Below are positions 16,127-24,926 of a stretch of DNA of 64,000 nucleotides, in pieces. A program made the position numbers and the translations under genes. Positions within the stretch are counted from its first letter, which is position 1. The number at the start of each line of letters is the position of its first letter. The stretch covers positions 62,001-126,000 of the forward strand of contig CAWBXV010000002.1 in assembly GCA_963792875.1 (NCBI GenBank). Direction: 5' to 3'. The notes beneath the pieces are model-generated. The model worked only from the letters and a program-made list of their open reading frames with translations, was not told the origin of the DNA and did not search any database. This stretch comes from JAHEGP01 sp963792875 (GTDB lineage: Bacteria > Pseudomonadota > Gammaproteobacteria > Pseudomonadales > JAHEGP01).

Positions 16127-16827
16127 CCCGCGGCGCCAACAGCCCCACGCCGCTCCCCGCGAGGGTCCGGGCCTGGCTCGTCCTGCTGGCGCTGGGCACC
16201 GCCCTGCCCGCGGCGGCGCAGGAGCCGGCGCCCAGCCCGGCGCGCATCGCCGAGATCACCCGGCAGCTGCAGTCCCAGTCAATGATCGGGGGCCAGTTCG
16301 TCCAGACCCGCGCGCTGCATGGACTGCCCCGCCCGCTGCTCGCCAGCGGCCGCTTCGTGTACTGGCGCGACCACGGCCTGTACTGGGAGACGCTGGCGCC
16401 GTTCTACCAGGCCACGACGTTCACCAGCACCGACCTCATCAACTGGCCCGAGCCGGTCGGCCCGCCCCAGCCCCGGGGACCCGACGACCCCATTCAGCAG
16501 CATGTGACAGGGATCCTGCTGGCGGTGTTCAGTGCCGATCTGCAGCGCCTCGAGGGGCTGTTCGAGAGCCGCTGGCGGCTCGATGGCGACGCCTGGACGC
16601 TGACGCTGGAGCCGGCCAACAAGGTGGTGCGGCGGGTCATCGCCCACGCCACCCTGAGCGGCGCCCGGCAGCTGCGCACGCTGACCGTGGCCAGCCGCGC
16701 CGGCGACGTCAACACCATGGAGTTTCGCGAGGTCGCGGCGCTGGCAGGGCTGCCGCAGGCCCTCTGCGAGCGCTTCGCCCGCGAACCGGGGCTGGCCTGC
16801 CCCACCGCCGCGGAAGGCGCGCCGTGA
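16120..16827 (+). CDS. LolA-like outer-membrane carrier protein of the APE cluster
   Basis: A roughly 235-residue secreted protein. A signal peptide is visible (AWLVLLALGTALPAAA, cleavage before QEPAPSPAR). The mature part has the LolA-like pattern MIGGQFVQTR...LLASGRFVYWRDHGLYWETLAPF. It probably carries the polyene lipid across the periplasm, in the manner of LolA for lipoproteins. The start is the weak point: TTG 16120 lies inside the preceding frameshifted gene, and CTG 16123 would give a CTGA overlap with its stop. Confidence 0.82.
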   Translation: MLTRGANSPTPLPARVRAWLVLLALGTALPAAAQEPAPSPARIAEITRQLQSQSMIGGQFVQTRALHGLPRPLLASGRFVYWRDHGLYWETLAPFYQATTFTSTDLINWPEPVGPPQPRGPDDPIQQHVTGILLAVFSADLQRLEGLFESRWRLDGDAWTLTLEPANKVVRRVIAHATLSGARQLRTLTVASRAGDVNTMEFREVAALAGLPQALCERFAREPGLACPTAAEGAP

Positions 16828-19226
16828 CCGGCGCCGGCGCAGTGTGCAGCGACCCGGCGCGGCGACGCGAGCGGCTCGCCGTGGCGGCCCTGGCGGTGGT
16901 GACCGCGCTGTGCGCCGCGCTGTTCGCGCAGGCACTCGCCCGCGGCTTTGTGTTCGAGACCGACCTGCAGGCGCTGCTGCCCCAGCGAGCCGGCGCAGCG
17001 CTGGAACAGGCCGCCGGGGAGCGGCTGTTTGCCCACGGCGGCGACCGCCTGGTGCTGGCAGTCGGCGCCGACGATGCCGAGCTGGCCCTGCGCGCGGCTG
17101 GCGACGCTCAAGCCGCGCTGCGGCAGAGCCCGCTGCTGGACGTCGACACGCTGTCGCCGGCAACCCAGGCGGCGCAGGGCGCACAACTGCTGGACCTCTG
17201 GTGGCGCCACCGCTTTCAGCTGCTCGACCCGGCGCAGCGCGCGCAGCTGGCCGCCGGCGGCGCCGGGCTGCAGCGCCGCGCCGAGCGCGACCTGTACGAC
17301 CCCAAGGCCTGGGGTCGCCTCAGCGCGGTCGAAGACGATCCGCTGAACCTGTTCGAGCAGTTCCGCCGCAGCCTGCCGACGGGCCCATCCGGCGCCGTGC
17401 TGCGGGGAGACCACTGGGTCGTGGAGACGCCGCTGGAGCCCGGCCGCCACTACGTGCTGCTGCCGGCCGCCATGACCGACAGCGCGCTGAAGCTCGCCGC
17501 CCAGCGGCAGCTGGTGGCGTTCGTCGAGGGCATCGCGCAGCGGGTATCGGAGGCCTATCCCGGCGTCGAGGTGCTGCGATCAGGCATCGTCTTTCACGCT
17601 GACCGGGCCGCTCAGACTGCGCGGGCAGAGATCTCGCTGATTGGCGGCGGCTCCGCCCTGGGCATCGTCGCCCTGTTCCTGCTGGCCTTCGGCAGTCCGC
17701 GCCCGCTGCTGCTGAGCCTGTGCTCGGTGGCGTTCGGCAGCTGGTGCGCCGTGAGCGTGTGCCAGTGGCTGTTTGGCGAGCTGCATCTGCTGACGCTGGT
17801 GTTCGGCGCCAGCCTCATCGGCGTGGCGATCGACTATCCACTGCACTACTTCACCAGGCTGCACAGCCGGCGCGCGCCCTGCGGCCGGCGGCGGGCGCTG
17901 CAGGCCATCCTGCCGGCATTGTGCATGGGGCTGGCGACCACCCTGCTGGGTTATGGCAGCCTGGCGCAGGCGCCGCTGCCGGGGCTGCGCCAGGTCGCCT
18001 GCTTTTCCGTGATCGGCCTGCTGGGCGCCTGGCTGTTCACGGTGGCCGTCCTGCCGCTGGCGGCGGCGCGCGCGCGGCGCCCCTACCCGGCCGCGCTGGC
18101 ACGCCTGGCGGAGCTGCCGACGCGGCTGTGGCAGCGCGTCGGCGCAGCGCCTGCACGGCGTGCGCTGGCGGCACTCGCCCTGGTGGGCGCCGTGACCTGC
18201 GCCGCCGCCCTGAAGACCTCCGACGACGTGCGCACGCTGTACCGCCCCGACCCGGCGCTGATCCAGCAGGAGCAGCGCGTCGGGGCACTGGTCGGCAATT
18301 ACTCGCCCAATCAGTTTCTGCTCGTCACCGGCGCCAGCGCCGAGGACCTGCTGCAGCGGGAGGAGGCGCTGCAGCAGAGGCTGAACCAGTTGCACAGTGA
18401 CGGCGCCATCGCGGGCTGGAGCGCCATCAGCCAGTATCTGCCCTCACAGCAGCGGCAGCGGGAAAACCATGCCTTGCTGGAGCGCGTGGTCTACGGCGAG
18501 GACGGCGCGGCCTATGCGCTGCTGTCCCGGCTGGGCTTCGAAAGCGCGACCGCCCTGGCGCTCAGTCAGCGCTTTGCCCGGAGCCGCGGCGACTACCTGC
18601 TGCCGGAGGAATTTCTGGCGGCAGCCCCCCCGCCGCTGCAGCTGCTGTGGCTCGGGGCCCGGCAGGGCAGCTGGGCCAGCATGATCGCGCTGCGCGGCGT
18701 CGCCGATCTGGCCGCTCTGCGGCAGGCGGCCCTCGCCGCCGGGCCGGACGTGGTCTTCGTGGACCGGGTGGCTGCCATCTCCGCGCTGCTGCAGCACCAG
18801 TCACAGCAGGCGGCGCTGCTGCTGCTGGTGGCTTACGGCGGCATCTGCCTGCTCCTGCGGTGGCGCTATCGCAGCTGGGCGGCGCTGCGGCTGGTGCTGG
18901 CGCCAGCGCTGGCCAGCCTGCTGACCCTGACACTGCTGGCCGCTGCCGGCACGCCGCTGACCCTGTTCCACCTGTTCGCGCTGTTTCTGGTGCTGGGCCT
19001 GGGCATGGACTACAGCCTGTTTATCGCCGACGCCGGGCAGCGCGACCCGGACACGCTGGTCGCCATTGCGCTGTCGGCTGCGACCAGCGGCCTGTCGTTC
19101 GGACTGCTGGCGCTGAGCAGCACGCCCATGGTGCAGGCTTTTGGCGTCACCGTGCTGCTGGGCAGCGCGTTCAACCTCCTGCTGGCACCGCTGCTGGCAG
19201 TCCGACCAGGCGCGCCCGCGCGGTGA
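16824..19226 (+). CDS. MMPL/RND family exporter of the APE cluster
   Basis: An 800-residue RND-superfamily membrane protein with about twelve hydrophobic segments in two repeats of one plus five, each preceded by a large periplasmic loop. The first repeat has ETDLQALLPQ after helix 1, then SLIGVAIDYPLHYFTRLHSR in the transmembrane block. The second repeat has the matching LGLGMDYSLFIADAGQRDP, the usual D-Y-x-L motif. It would move the acylated polyene from the inner membrane towards the outer membrane, together with the LolA-like protein. GTG 16824 overlaps the LolA-like stop (GTGA). Confidence 0.9.
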   Translation: MTGAGAVCSDPARRRERLAVAALAVVTALCAALFAQALARGFVFETDLQALLPQRAGAALEQAAGERLFAHGGDRLVLAVGADDAELALRAAGDAQAALRQSPLLDVDTLSPATQAAQGAQLLDLWWRHRFQLLDPAQRAQLAAGGAGLQRRAERDLYDPKAWGRLSAVEDDPLNLFEQFRRSLPTGPSGAVLRGDHWVVETPLEPGRHYVLLPAAMTDSALKLAAQRQLVAFVEGIAQRVSEAYPGVEVLRSGIVFHADRAAQTARAEISLIGGGSALGIVALFLLAFGSPRPLLLSLCSVAFGSWCAVSVCQWLFGELHLLTLVFGASLIGVAIDYPLHYFTRLHSRRAPCGRRRALQAILPALCMGLATTLLGYGSLAQAPLPGLRQVACFSVIGLLGAWLFTVAVLPLAAARARRPYPAALARLAELPTRLWQRVGAAPARRALAALALVGAVTCAAALKTSDDVRTLYRPDPALIQQEQRVGALVGNYSPNQFLLVTGASAEDLLQREEALQQRLNQLHSDGAIAGWSAISQYLPSQQRQRENHALLERVVYGEDGAAYALLSRLGFESATALALSQRFARSRGDYLLPEEFLAAAPPPLQLLWLGARQGSWASMIALRGVADLAALRQAALAAGPDVVFVDRVAAISALLQHQSQQAALLLLVAYGGICLLLRWRYRSWAALRLVLAPALASLLTLTLLAAAGTPLTLFHLFALFLVLGLGMDYSLFIADAGQRDPDTLVAIALSAATSGLSFGLLALSSTPMVQAFGVTVLLGSAFNLLLAPLLAVRPGAPAR

Positions 19227-19908
19227 CGCGGGCGCTGCTGGTGGGTGCAGTCGTGCTGCTGCTGGGCTGCAGCACGGCGGGCAGGCGCGACCAGGCGCCG
19301 TGGCCGGTGGCCCCGGCGGCGGCGTTCGCGCAGCCCTTTACCGCCTTCCTGCAGGCCACCTATCGGCCCACCGCCGGCACCGTGACATCGTCCGGCGTGG
19401 AGACGTGGCGTGGACGTCCGGCGTGGACACGTCCGGCGCGCCAGCGCCGGCATCGGCTCCCGCGGCCGGGCCATCCGGCCAGCTGCAGCTGGCCGTCGAC
19501 TCGGCGGGCGGGACGATGCAGGTGGTGATCATGGACGCGCTGGGGCGGCGGCTGGCCACGCTGCAGCTGGACGGGCGCTCGCACGAACTGCGGCGCGAGG
19601 CGGGCGCCCGCATCGACCTGGCCAGTGCGGACCTGGTCGCAGCGCTGCAGCTGACCTTCTGGCCGCTCGAGACCCTGCAGGCCGCTACGCGGGGCACGCC
19701 CTGGCGCGTCGACGGCGGGCAGGAGCGCCGGCTGTGGGATCATGGCGACCTGCTGGCCGCAGCGGCACCAGGCGGCGGCACCGGCCTGGAGCGCTGGCGC
19801 GGGCGCTATCGCTACCTCGATTACCGCCACGGGCGGCGCATCGACTTTCACAGCACGGTGACCAGCGCGCCGGTCCTGCCCTCACCCACCCAGCCGATCG
19901 AGCCATGA
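19223..19908 (+). pseudogene. DUF3261 lipoprotein, reading frame broken by a 26-nt repeat
   Basis: GTG 19223 (GTGA overlap with the exporter stop) begins a lipoprotein signal peptide with a lipobox at LLLGC. That frame degrades after about residue 60, while the DUF3261-like body (ALGRRLATLQLDGRSHELRR, then LTFWPLETLQ) is in another frame ending at 19908. TCCGGCGTGGA occurs at 19391 and again at 19417, an offset of 26 nt. Deleting 26 nt joins TVTSSGV to DTSGAPAPASAPA in frame, giving about 219 residues. The intact protein would be an outer-membrane lipoprotein of the APE export pathway. Confidence 0.75.
19391..19438 (+). repeat. Imperfect tandem repeat inside the lipoprotein gene
   Basis: TCCGGCGTGGA at 19391-19401 is repeated at 19417-19427 (offset 26 nt), and TCCGGCG occurs a third time at 19432. 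Because 26 is not a multiple of three, the extra unit shifts the frame. Confidence 0.7.
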
Positions 19909-20375
19909 CGCCCAGCCGCCGCCGTCACTTCACGCCTGGCGAAGTCCTGCCCATCGCCGGCCCCAGCATCCTGTTGAACGCCATCATCGACTGGGAGGAG
20001 GACCGGCTGCGCGCCCGGGTCGACCACGCCCAGCCCGGACTCTACAGCAACCCCGACGGCAGCGTGCCCTGCTGGGTGGGCCTGGAATACATGGCGCAGG
20101 CCGTCGGCGCGCTGGCGGGAATCCGCGACCTGCAAGCCGGCCGCGGCCCGCGCCCGGGCGTCCTGCTGGGCACCCGCCGCTTCCGGGCTCATGTCAGGAC
20201 TTTCGCCGCGGGCGCGCCGGTCACGGTGGAGGTCGTAGAGGTGCTGCGCGAAGCGGAGGGCATGGGGGTCTACGACTGCACCATCAGCGGCCCGGCGCTG
20301 CTGGCCGAGGCGTCCATCAAAATGATGCAGGTCGCCGATCTGGCGACGCTACTGAAGGAGGACAAGAGCCCATGA
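19905..20375 (+). CDS. ApeP-like 3-hydroxyacyl-ACP dehydratase
   Basis: A 156-residue hotdog protein of the ApeP/FabA-like group. VPCWVGLEYMAQAVGALAG is the diagnostic central helix, and GVLLGTRRFRAHVRTFAAGAPV follows in the second half. It would supply the dehydration step in each elongation cycle, probably with an ApeI-type partner (14606 or 8833). ATG 19905 overlaps the stop of the lipoprotein gene (ATGA) and the ketoreductase start overlaps its own stop, showing tight coupling. A second ApeP-type gene lies at 5511-5957. Confidence 0.9.
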   Translation: MTPSRRRHFTPGEVLPIAGPSILLNAIIDWEEDRLRARVDHAQPGLYSNPDGSVPCWVGLEYMAQAVGALAGIRDLQAGRGPRPGVLLGTRRFRAHVRTFAAGAPVTVEVVEVLREAEGMGVYDCTISGPALLAEASIKMMQVADLATLLKEDKSP

Positions 20376-21103
20376 AAACCGTGCTGATCACCGGGGCCAG
20401 CCGCGGCATCGGCCGCGCCATCGCACTGCGCCTGGGCAGCGAGGGGTACGCGCTGGCGCTGCACTACCGGCAGCAGCAGGCCGCCGCCCGGTCGCTGCTC
20501 GGGGAACTCGGCGCCGCCGGCGCCCAATGCCGCCTGCTGCAATTCGACATCGCCGACCGCGAGCAGACGGCGGCGGTGCTGAGCGCCGACATCGAGGCCC
20601 ACGGCGCCTACTACGGGGTGGTGTGCAATGCCGGGCTCAACCGCGACAACGCCTTTCCCGCGCTCAGCGGCGAGGACTGGGACGTGGTCGTGCACACCAA
20701 CCTGGACGGCCTCTACAATGTGCTGCATCCGCTCATCATGCCCATGATACGGCGCCGCCAGCCGGGTCGCATCGTGACCCTCTCCTCCGTCTCGGGCCAG
20801 GTCGGCACCCGGGGCCAGGTCAATTACAGTGCAGCCAAGGCCGGTATCATCGGCGCCACCAAGGCGCTGGCGATCGAGCTGGCCTCGCGCAAGATCACCG
20901 TCAACTGCGTGGCGCCGGGACTGATCCACACCGAGATGACCGACGCCATGGACGAACGGGCCCGCCATGAGGCCCTGCAGCAGGTGCCGATGAAACGCAT
21001 GGGCGAGCCGGCCGAGGTCGCCGGGGTGGTCAGCTTTCTGCTGTCGGACGACGCCGCCTACCTGACCCGCCAGGTCATCGCGGTCAATGGAGGCATGCAT
21101 TGA
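20372..21103 (+). CDS. 3-oxoacyl-ACP reductase (FabG/ApeQ-like)
   Basis: A 243-residue short-chain dehydrogenase. The NADPH-binding motif TGASRGIG is at residues 7-14, NAG at 86-88, and the catalytic Ser139, Tyr152 and Lys156 lie in LSSVSG and NYSAAKAG. The C-terminus has the AVNGGMH ending common in FabG proteins. It would reduce the beta-keto group in each polyene elongation cycle. A GAGGACAAG ribosome-binding site precedes ATG 20372, which overlaps the dehydratase stop by 4 nt. Confidence 0.93.
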   Translation: MKTVLITGASRGIGRAIALRLGSEGYALALHYRQQQAAARSLLGELGAAGAQCRLLQFDIADREQTAAVLSADIEAHGAYYGVVCNAGLNRDNAFPALSGEDWDVVVHTNLDGLYNVLHPLIMPMIRRRQPGRIVTLSSVSGQVGTRGQVNYSAAKAGIIGATKALAIELASRKITVNCVAPGLIHTEMTDAMDERARHEALQQVPMKRMGEPAEVAGVVSFLLSDDAAYLTRQVIAVNGGMH

Positions 21104-22332
21104 TGGACAACAGGGTCGTGGTCACGGGGATGGCCGCCATCACCGCGCTGGGCAGCGACTGGGCTGCATTCTCCGGACGCCTGCGGCAGCGGGAGAGCGG
21201 CATACGCTACATGCACGACTGGGACCGCTACGCCAATCTGCATACCCGCCTGGCGGCACCGGTGCCGGCGTTCGAGGTGCCCGCGCACTATCCGCGCAAG
21301 AAGACCCGCACGATGGGCCGGGTCTCCCTGCTCGCCACCCGCGCCTGCGAACAGGCCCTGATCGACGCCGGCCTGCTGGGCGACGCACTGCTGACCAGCG
21401 GCGCGGTCGGCGTCGCCTACGGCTCGTCCACCGGCAGCCCCGACGCCACCCGCGACTTCAGCAGGATGCTGATCAGCGACGATATGAGCGGCGTCACCGC
21501 CACCACCTACATCCGCCTCATGAGCCATACCGCGGCGGTCAACATCGGGGTGTTCTTCGGGCTGCAGGGCCGCATCATCCCCACCTCCAGCGCCTGCACA
21601 TCCGGCAGCCAGGGCATCGGCTACGCCTATGAGGCCATCCGCAGCGGCCGCCAGGTGGCCATGCTGGCCGGTGGCGCCGAGGAGCTATGCGTCACCGAGG
21701 CCGCGGTGTTCGACACGCTCTATGCCACCAGCACCTGCAACGACCAGCCCGGCCTGACGCCGCGGCCCTTCGACCGCGACCGCGACGGCCTGGTGATCGG
21801 CGAGGGCGCCGGCACCCTGGTCCTCGAGGCGCTGGACCACGCGCTGGCGCGCGGCGCCACCATCCACGCCGAGCTGGTCGGCTTTGGTACCAATTCCGAC
21901 GGGGGACACGTCACCCAGCCCAACGCCCCCACCATGAAAGTCGCCATGCAGCTGGCGCTGGCAGACGCCGGCCTCGATGCCGGCGCCATCGGCTACGTCA
22001 ATGCGCACGGCACCGCCACTGAGCGCGGCGACATCGCGGAATCCCGCGCCACGGCCGAGCTGTTCGGCAGCGCCATGCCCCTGAGCACGCTCAAGGGCAA
22101 CCTCGGCCACACCCTGGGCGCCTGCGGCGCGATCGAGGCCTGGGCGACCATCCACATGATGAAAGAGGGCTGGTTCGCGCCGACGCACAACCTGATCAAT
22201 CCCGACCCGCGGTGCGCCGAGCTGGACTACCTGCTGGGCAGCGGCCGCCACTTCGACGCCGAGTACGTCATGAGCAACAACTTCGCCTTTGGCGGCATCA
22301 ATACCTCCCTGGTGTTCAGGCGCTGGGCTTGA
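21103..22332 (+). CDS. Beta-ketoacyl-ACP synthase (ApeR-like)
   Basis: A 409-residue ketosynthase with the full catalytic triad: Cys165 in TSSACTSGSQGI, His302 in VNAHGTATERGD and His336 in KGNLGHTLGACGA. It lacks an adjacent CLF gene, unlike the 6748 ketosynthase. In APE systems this third ketosynthase-type protein is thought to act in priming or early chain extension. The start is ATG 21103, overlapping the reductase stop by one base (TGATG). It is the last gene of the rightward operon and converges on msrA with one base between the stops. Confidence 0.92.
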   Translation: MDNRVVVTGMAAITALGSDWAAFSGRLRQRESGIRYMHDWDRYANLHTRLAAPVPAFEVPAHYPRKKTRTMGRVSLLATRACEQALIDAGLLGDALLTSGAVGVAYGSSTGSPDATRDFSRMLISDDMSGVTATTYIRLMSHTAAVNIGVFFGLQGRIIPTSSACTSGSQGIGYAYEAIRSGRQVAMLAGGAEELCVTEAAVFDTLYATSTCNDQPGLTPRPFDRDRDGLVIGEGAGTLVLEALDHALARGATIHAELVGFGTNSDGGHVTQPNAPTMKVAMQLALADAGLDAGAIGYVNAHGTATERGDIAESRATAELFGSAMPLSTLKGNLGHTLGACGAIEAWATIHMMKEGWFAPTHNLINPDPRCAELDYLLGSGRHFDAEYVMSNNFAFGGINTSLVFRRWA

Positions 22333-22333
22333 C

Positions 22334-22999
22334 TCATGCCTGCGTGGCGGGCGCCTCACCGCCAGGACAGCGCACACCGGTGCCGCCGAGGCCGCAATAG
22401 CCGCCGGGGTGCTTGTGCAGATACTGCTGATGGTAGGCTTCGGCAAAATACCATGCCGGGGCTGGCTCGATCCGGGTGGTGATCTGGCGATGCCCACGCT
22501 CCGCCAGCGCCGCCGCGTAGCGCTCCCGGCTGCCGGTCGCCGCAGCCAGCTGCTCCGGGGTAGAGCAATAGATCACCGAGCGGTACTGGGTCCCCGTGTC
22601 GTTGCCCTGGCGCATGCCCTGGGTCGGGTCGTGCCCCTCCCAGAACACTTTGAGCAGCGCCTCGAACGGTAGCAGCGCCGGGTCAAAGACCACCCGCACC
22701 ACTTCGGCATGTGCGGTCATGCCGCTGCACACCTCCTCGTAGCTGGGGTTGGGGGTGTGGCCGCCGGCGTAGCCCACCGCCGTCACATAGACCCCCGGCA
22801 GGCGCCAGAACAGGCGCTCCGCGCCCCAGAAGCAGCCCATGCCAAGCAGCACGACGTCCATCTCCGCGGGGACCGGGCCCTGCATGGGGGTGCCGAGCAC
22901 CTCGTGCCGGGGGGGCACCGCCAGCGCCTGCCGACGCCCGGGCAACGCGTCCGCGGGGTCCACCAGGCGAGGCGTACGGCGCAGCCATTCACGAGACAT
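22334..22999 (-). CDS. msrA: Peptide-methionine (S)-S-oxide reductase
   Basis: A 221-residue MsrA of the longer enterobacterial type. The N-terminal extension LVDPADALPGR precedes the catalytic GCFWGAERLFW, where the cysteine attacks methionine sulfoxide. GYAGGHTPNPSYEEVCSG and TQYRSVIY are conserved blocks, and C-terminal cysteines (GGYCGLGGTGVRC) can serve in recycling. It repairs oxidised methionine in proteins. ATG 22999 (MSREWLRRTPRLV) fits the family; an ATG four codons upstream is possible. Confidence 0.96.
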   Translation of the reverse strand: MSREWLRRTPRLVDPADALPGRRQALAVPPRHEVLGTPMQGPVPAEMDVVLLGMGCFWGAERLFWRLPGVYVTAVGYAGGHTPNPSYEEVCSGMTAHAEVVRVVFDPALLPFEALLKVFWEGHDPTQGMRQGNDTGTQYRSVIYCSTPEQLAAATGSRERYAAALAERGHRQITTRIEPAPAWYFAEAYHQQYLHKHPGGYCGLGGTGVRCPGGEAPATQA

Positions 23000-23273
23000 A
23001 CTCACCTCCACAGTTTGCCTTCCACAGCGTCATAGCGTCACTACGCGGCCGCCGCAGTGCTGGATCGCCGCGCTGATTAGCGGAATTAACGCACAGTTTT
23101 TAGCCGAAAAAGCACAATTTCATCGGTGCCTCATCAGCATATGCTGGTTGACGCTAAATACAACAGAGCTCGCATCAGTTTAACCGCAGGTCCCCTACAG
23201 TAGGGAAGCCGCGCAGCAGCCATGGGGCCGGCGCGGGCGGTCCGGGAGTGAGCGCCAATCTGGGAGTTTCGGA

Positions 23274-24368
23274 ATGACCCGCAGCAAGGTCTCTGCTCAG
23301 CCATCGGTGGCCGTCGTCGGCGGCGGCATCAATGGTCTGTGTTGTGCCTGGCAACTGTCACTGCGGGGAGCCAGCGTCACGCTGTTCGAGGCCGGCCAAC
23401 TGACGGGAGGGGCGGACGCTGAAGCGCTGCGCCTGATGCAGTCGGGGCTGCACTCGCTGGGCTACGGCGACCTGCGCGTTGCACGGGAGGCCCTGTTGGA
23501 GCGCTCATGGTGGCTGCAGCACTGCCCCGAGCACTGCCGCGAAATCGACTTTCTCATCCCCATCTACGCTCATACCCCGCCCTCCCAGTGGCTGATGAAC
23601 GCGCGCCTCGCCACCTGCCACCTGCTGTCGGGCTTGACCAAGCTGTCAGGCTACCGCTGGATGGATCGCGCCGCGCTGCTGGCAACCGAGCCTGAACTGA
23701 AATCAGGGCAATTGCTGGGCGGGTTCTCCTATAGCGAGGTCCGCATGGACGAACAGCGCCTGGGCGAGTGGGTCGCCCAGCAGGCCAGGGCAGCCGGCGC
23801 GCAGCTGCTCGAAAACGTTGCGGTGGAGCGCGTGCACCGCGACGGCAGCCTCGAACTCGGCGGCCAGCGCCGCCGCTTCACCGCCGTCGTCAACGCCACC
23901 GGCCCCCAGGCCGGGCGCCTGCTGGAGCGATCGGGGCTGCGGAGCAAACCGCGCCTGGCCATGATGCGCTGCTCCCAGGTGCTGCTCGCCGGCGGCCCCC
24001 ACCAACCCTGCACACTGCAGACCCGGGGCAGCGAGCGCTATCTCTACGTACAGCCGCACGGCGACCACACGCTCATCGGCTCCACCGAGCGGCTGCAGGG
24101 GCTCGACGACCCGGTGACCACGGCACCGGAGGACATCGACTATCTGCTCAAATGCTACAATCGCTGCTTTACCCGCCAGAAATCGCCGGCGGATGTCGTC
24201 GGCACAACCAGCGGCATCCGCCCCATGCTCCGCCTCGCCGGCAGCCGCAATCGGCTGAACTACAACTACCTCATCGAGCGGCAGCAGGGCCTGCTGACCG
24301 TGTACGGCGGGCAATGGACTACGGCGCGCGCCCTCGGCGCCAAGGTTGCCGACAACATCCTGCCCTGA
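23274..24368 (+). CDS. FAD-dependent oxidoreductase of the DAO/GlpD-like family
   Basis: A 364-residue flavoprotein. VAVVGGGINGLCCAWQLSLRG is the N-terminal FAD-binding unit, and VVNATGPQAGRLLERSG closes the second FAD contact region. HGDHTLIGSTERLQG and TSGIRPMLR resemble glycerol-3-phosphate dehydrogenases, which oxidise their substrate and pass electrons to quinone. It is shorter than GlpD, which usually has a C-terminal cap domain, so the substrate is uncertain. ATG 23274 is preceded by GGGAG. It stands alone, with no glycerol genes nearby. Confidence 0.82.
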   Translation: MTRSKVSAQPSVAVVGGGINGLCCAWQLSLRGASVTLFEAGQLTGGADAEALRLMQSGLHSLGYGDLRVAREALLERSWWLQHCPEHCREIDFLIPIYAHTPPSQWLMNARLATCHLLSGLTKLSGYRWMDRAALLATEPELKSGQLLGGFSYSEVRMDEQRLGEWVAQQARAAGAQLLENVAVERVHRDGSLELGGQRRRFTAVVNATGPQAGRLLERSGLRSKPRLAMMRCSQVLLAGGPHQPCTLQTRGSERYLYVQPHGDHTLIGSTERLQGLDDPVTTAPEDIDYLLKCYNRCFTRQKSPADVVGTTSGIRPMLRLAGSRNRLNYNYLIERQQGLLTVYGGQWTTARALGAKVADNILP

Positions 24369-24584
24369 TCCGGCGGCCGCGCCGCTGCCGGTTTTGCGCG
24401 AAGCCACCGGGCGCTCGCGCGCAACGGTTCATTTATGCGCCCCGCCATGGGTAAAATAGCCCCGCAGCTGCACGCAGCCAGGCCCTCGCCGGCATCGATC
24501 GGCAAGGCGCGGGCGATGCGGCGGCTGGCTCTGCCTGTGCCCCTCGTGGCCAGGCACAAACCCTTTGCCAGCGGGAAAACCATC

Positions 24585-24902
24585 GTGGACAGTGTTTACG
24601 TAATTCAGCATCGGGACGGTCGCTTTCTAACGAAGCAGCACGACTGGGTGGGCTGCGACGAACCTCAGGCAGTCTTCCGGACCCCGCACCGCGATCTGGC
24701 CCTGAACGAGCTGTTTGAGCTGACGGCGCGGCACCCGGAGTTGCGCGCCAGGGTGGCAGAGGTGCAAACTACCGTGCGCGGACTGCCCGAGTTGCGCACG
24801 GTGGCCCCGCCCGCCGCTGCGGGCGCGCAGCTGCCCGCCAGCGCGACCGCTGCGACGCCCGACGAGGCAGGCAGCGACGCGGCAGTGGACGCAGTACCCT
24901 GA
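24585..24902 (+). CDS. Small conserved-looking protein of unknown function
   Basis: A 105-residue protein that I do not recognise. Residues 1-65 look folded (SVYVIQHRDGRFLTKQHDWVGCDEP, then LALNELFELTARHPEL); the tail is Ala/Pro-rich and probably disordered. GTG 24585 (VDSVYVIQHRDG) is my start because the sequence upstream looks like untranslated spacer, although the frame is open to 24435. It lies 24 nt before htpX on the same strand and is likely co-transcribed with it. No signal peptide or membrane segment is seen. Confidence 0.55.
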   Translation: MDSVYVIQHRDGRFLTKQHDWVGCDEPQAVFRTPHRDLALNELFELTARHPELRARVAEVQTTVRGLPELRTVAPPAAAGAQLPASATAATPDEAGSDAAVDAVP

Positions 24903-24926
24903 CACGGCAACGGAGCCTGAACCATT

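Larger units (their letters stand above)
3255..22332. other. Aryl polyene (xanthomonadin-type) biosynthetic gene cluster
   Basis: More than 20 genes with the hallmark composition of APE clusters: two ketosynthases plus a half-size chain-length factor, two carrier proteins, ApeP-type dehydratases, FabZ-like hotdog proteins, a FabG-like reductase, an acyl/aryl AMP ligase, two acyltransferases, a family 2 glycosyltransferase, a hotdog thioesterase, a LolA-like protein, an MMPL exporter and a DUF3261 lipoprotein. A chorismatase and a halogenase-like flavoprotein are added, as in xanthomonadin biosynthesis. The genes form two divergent operons around 12134-12291, with many 1-23 nt overlaps that imply translational coupling. 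Confidence 0.9.
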
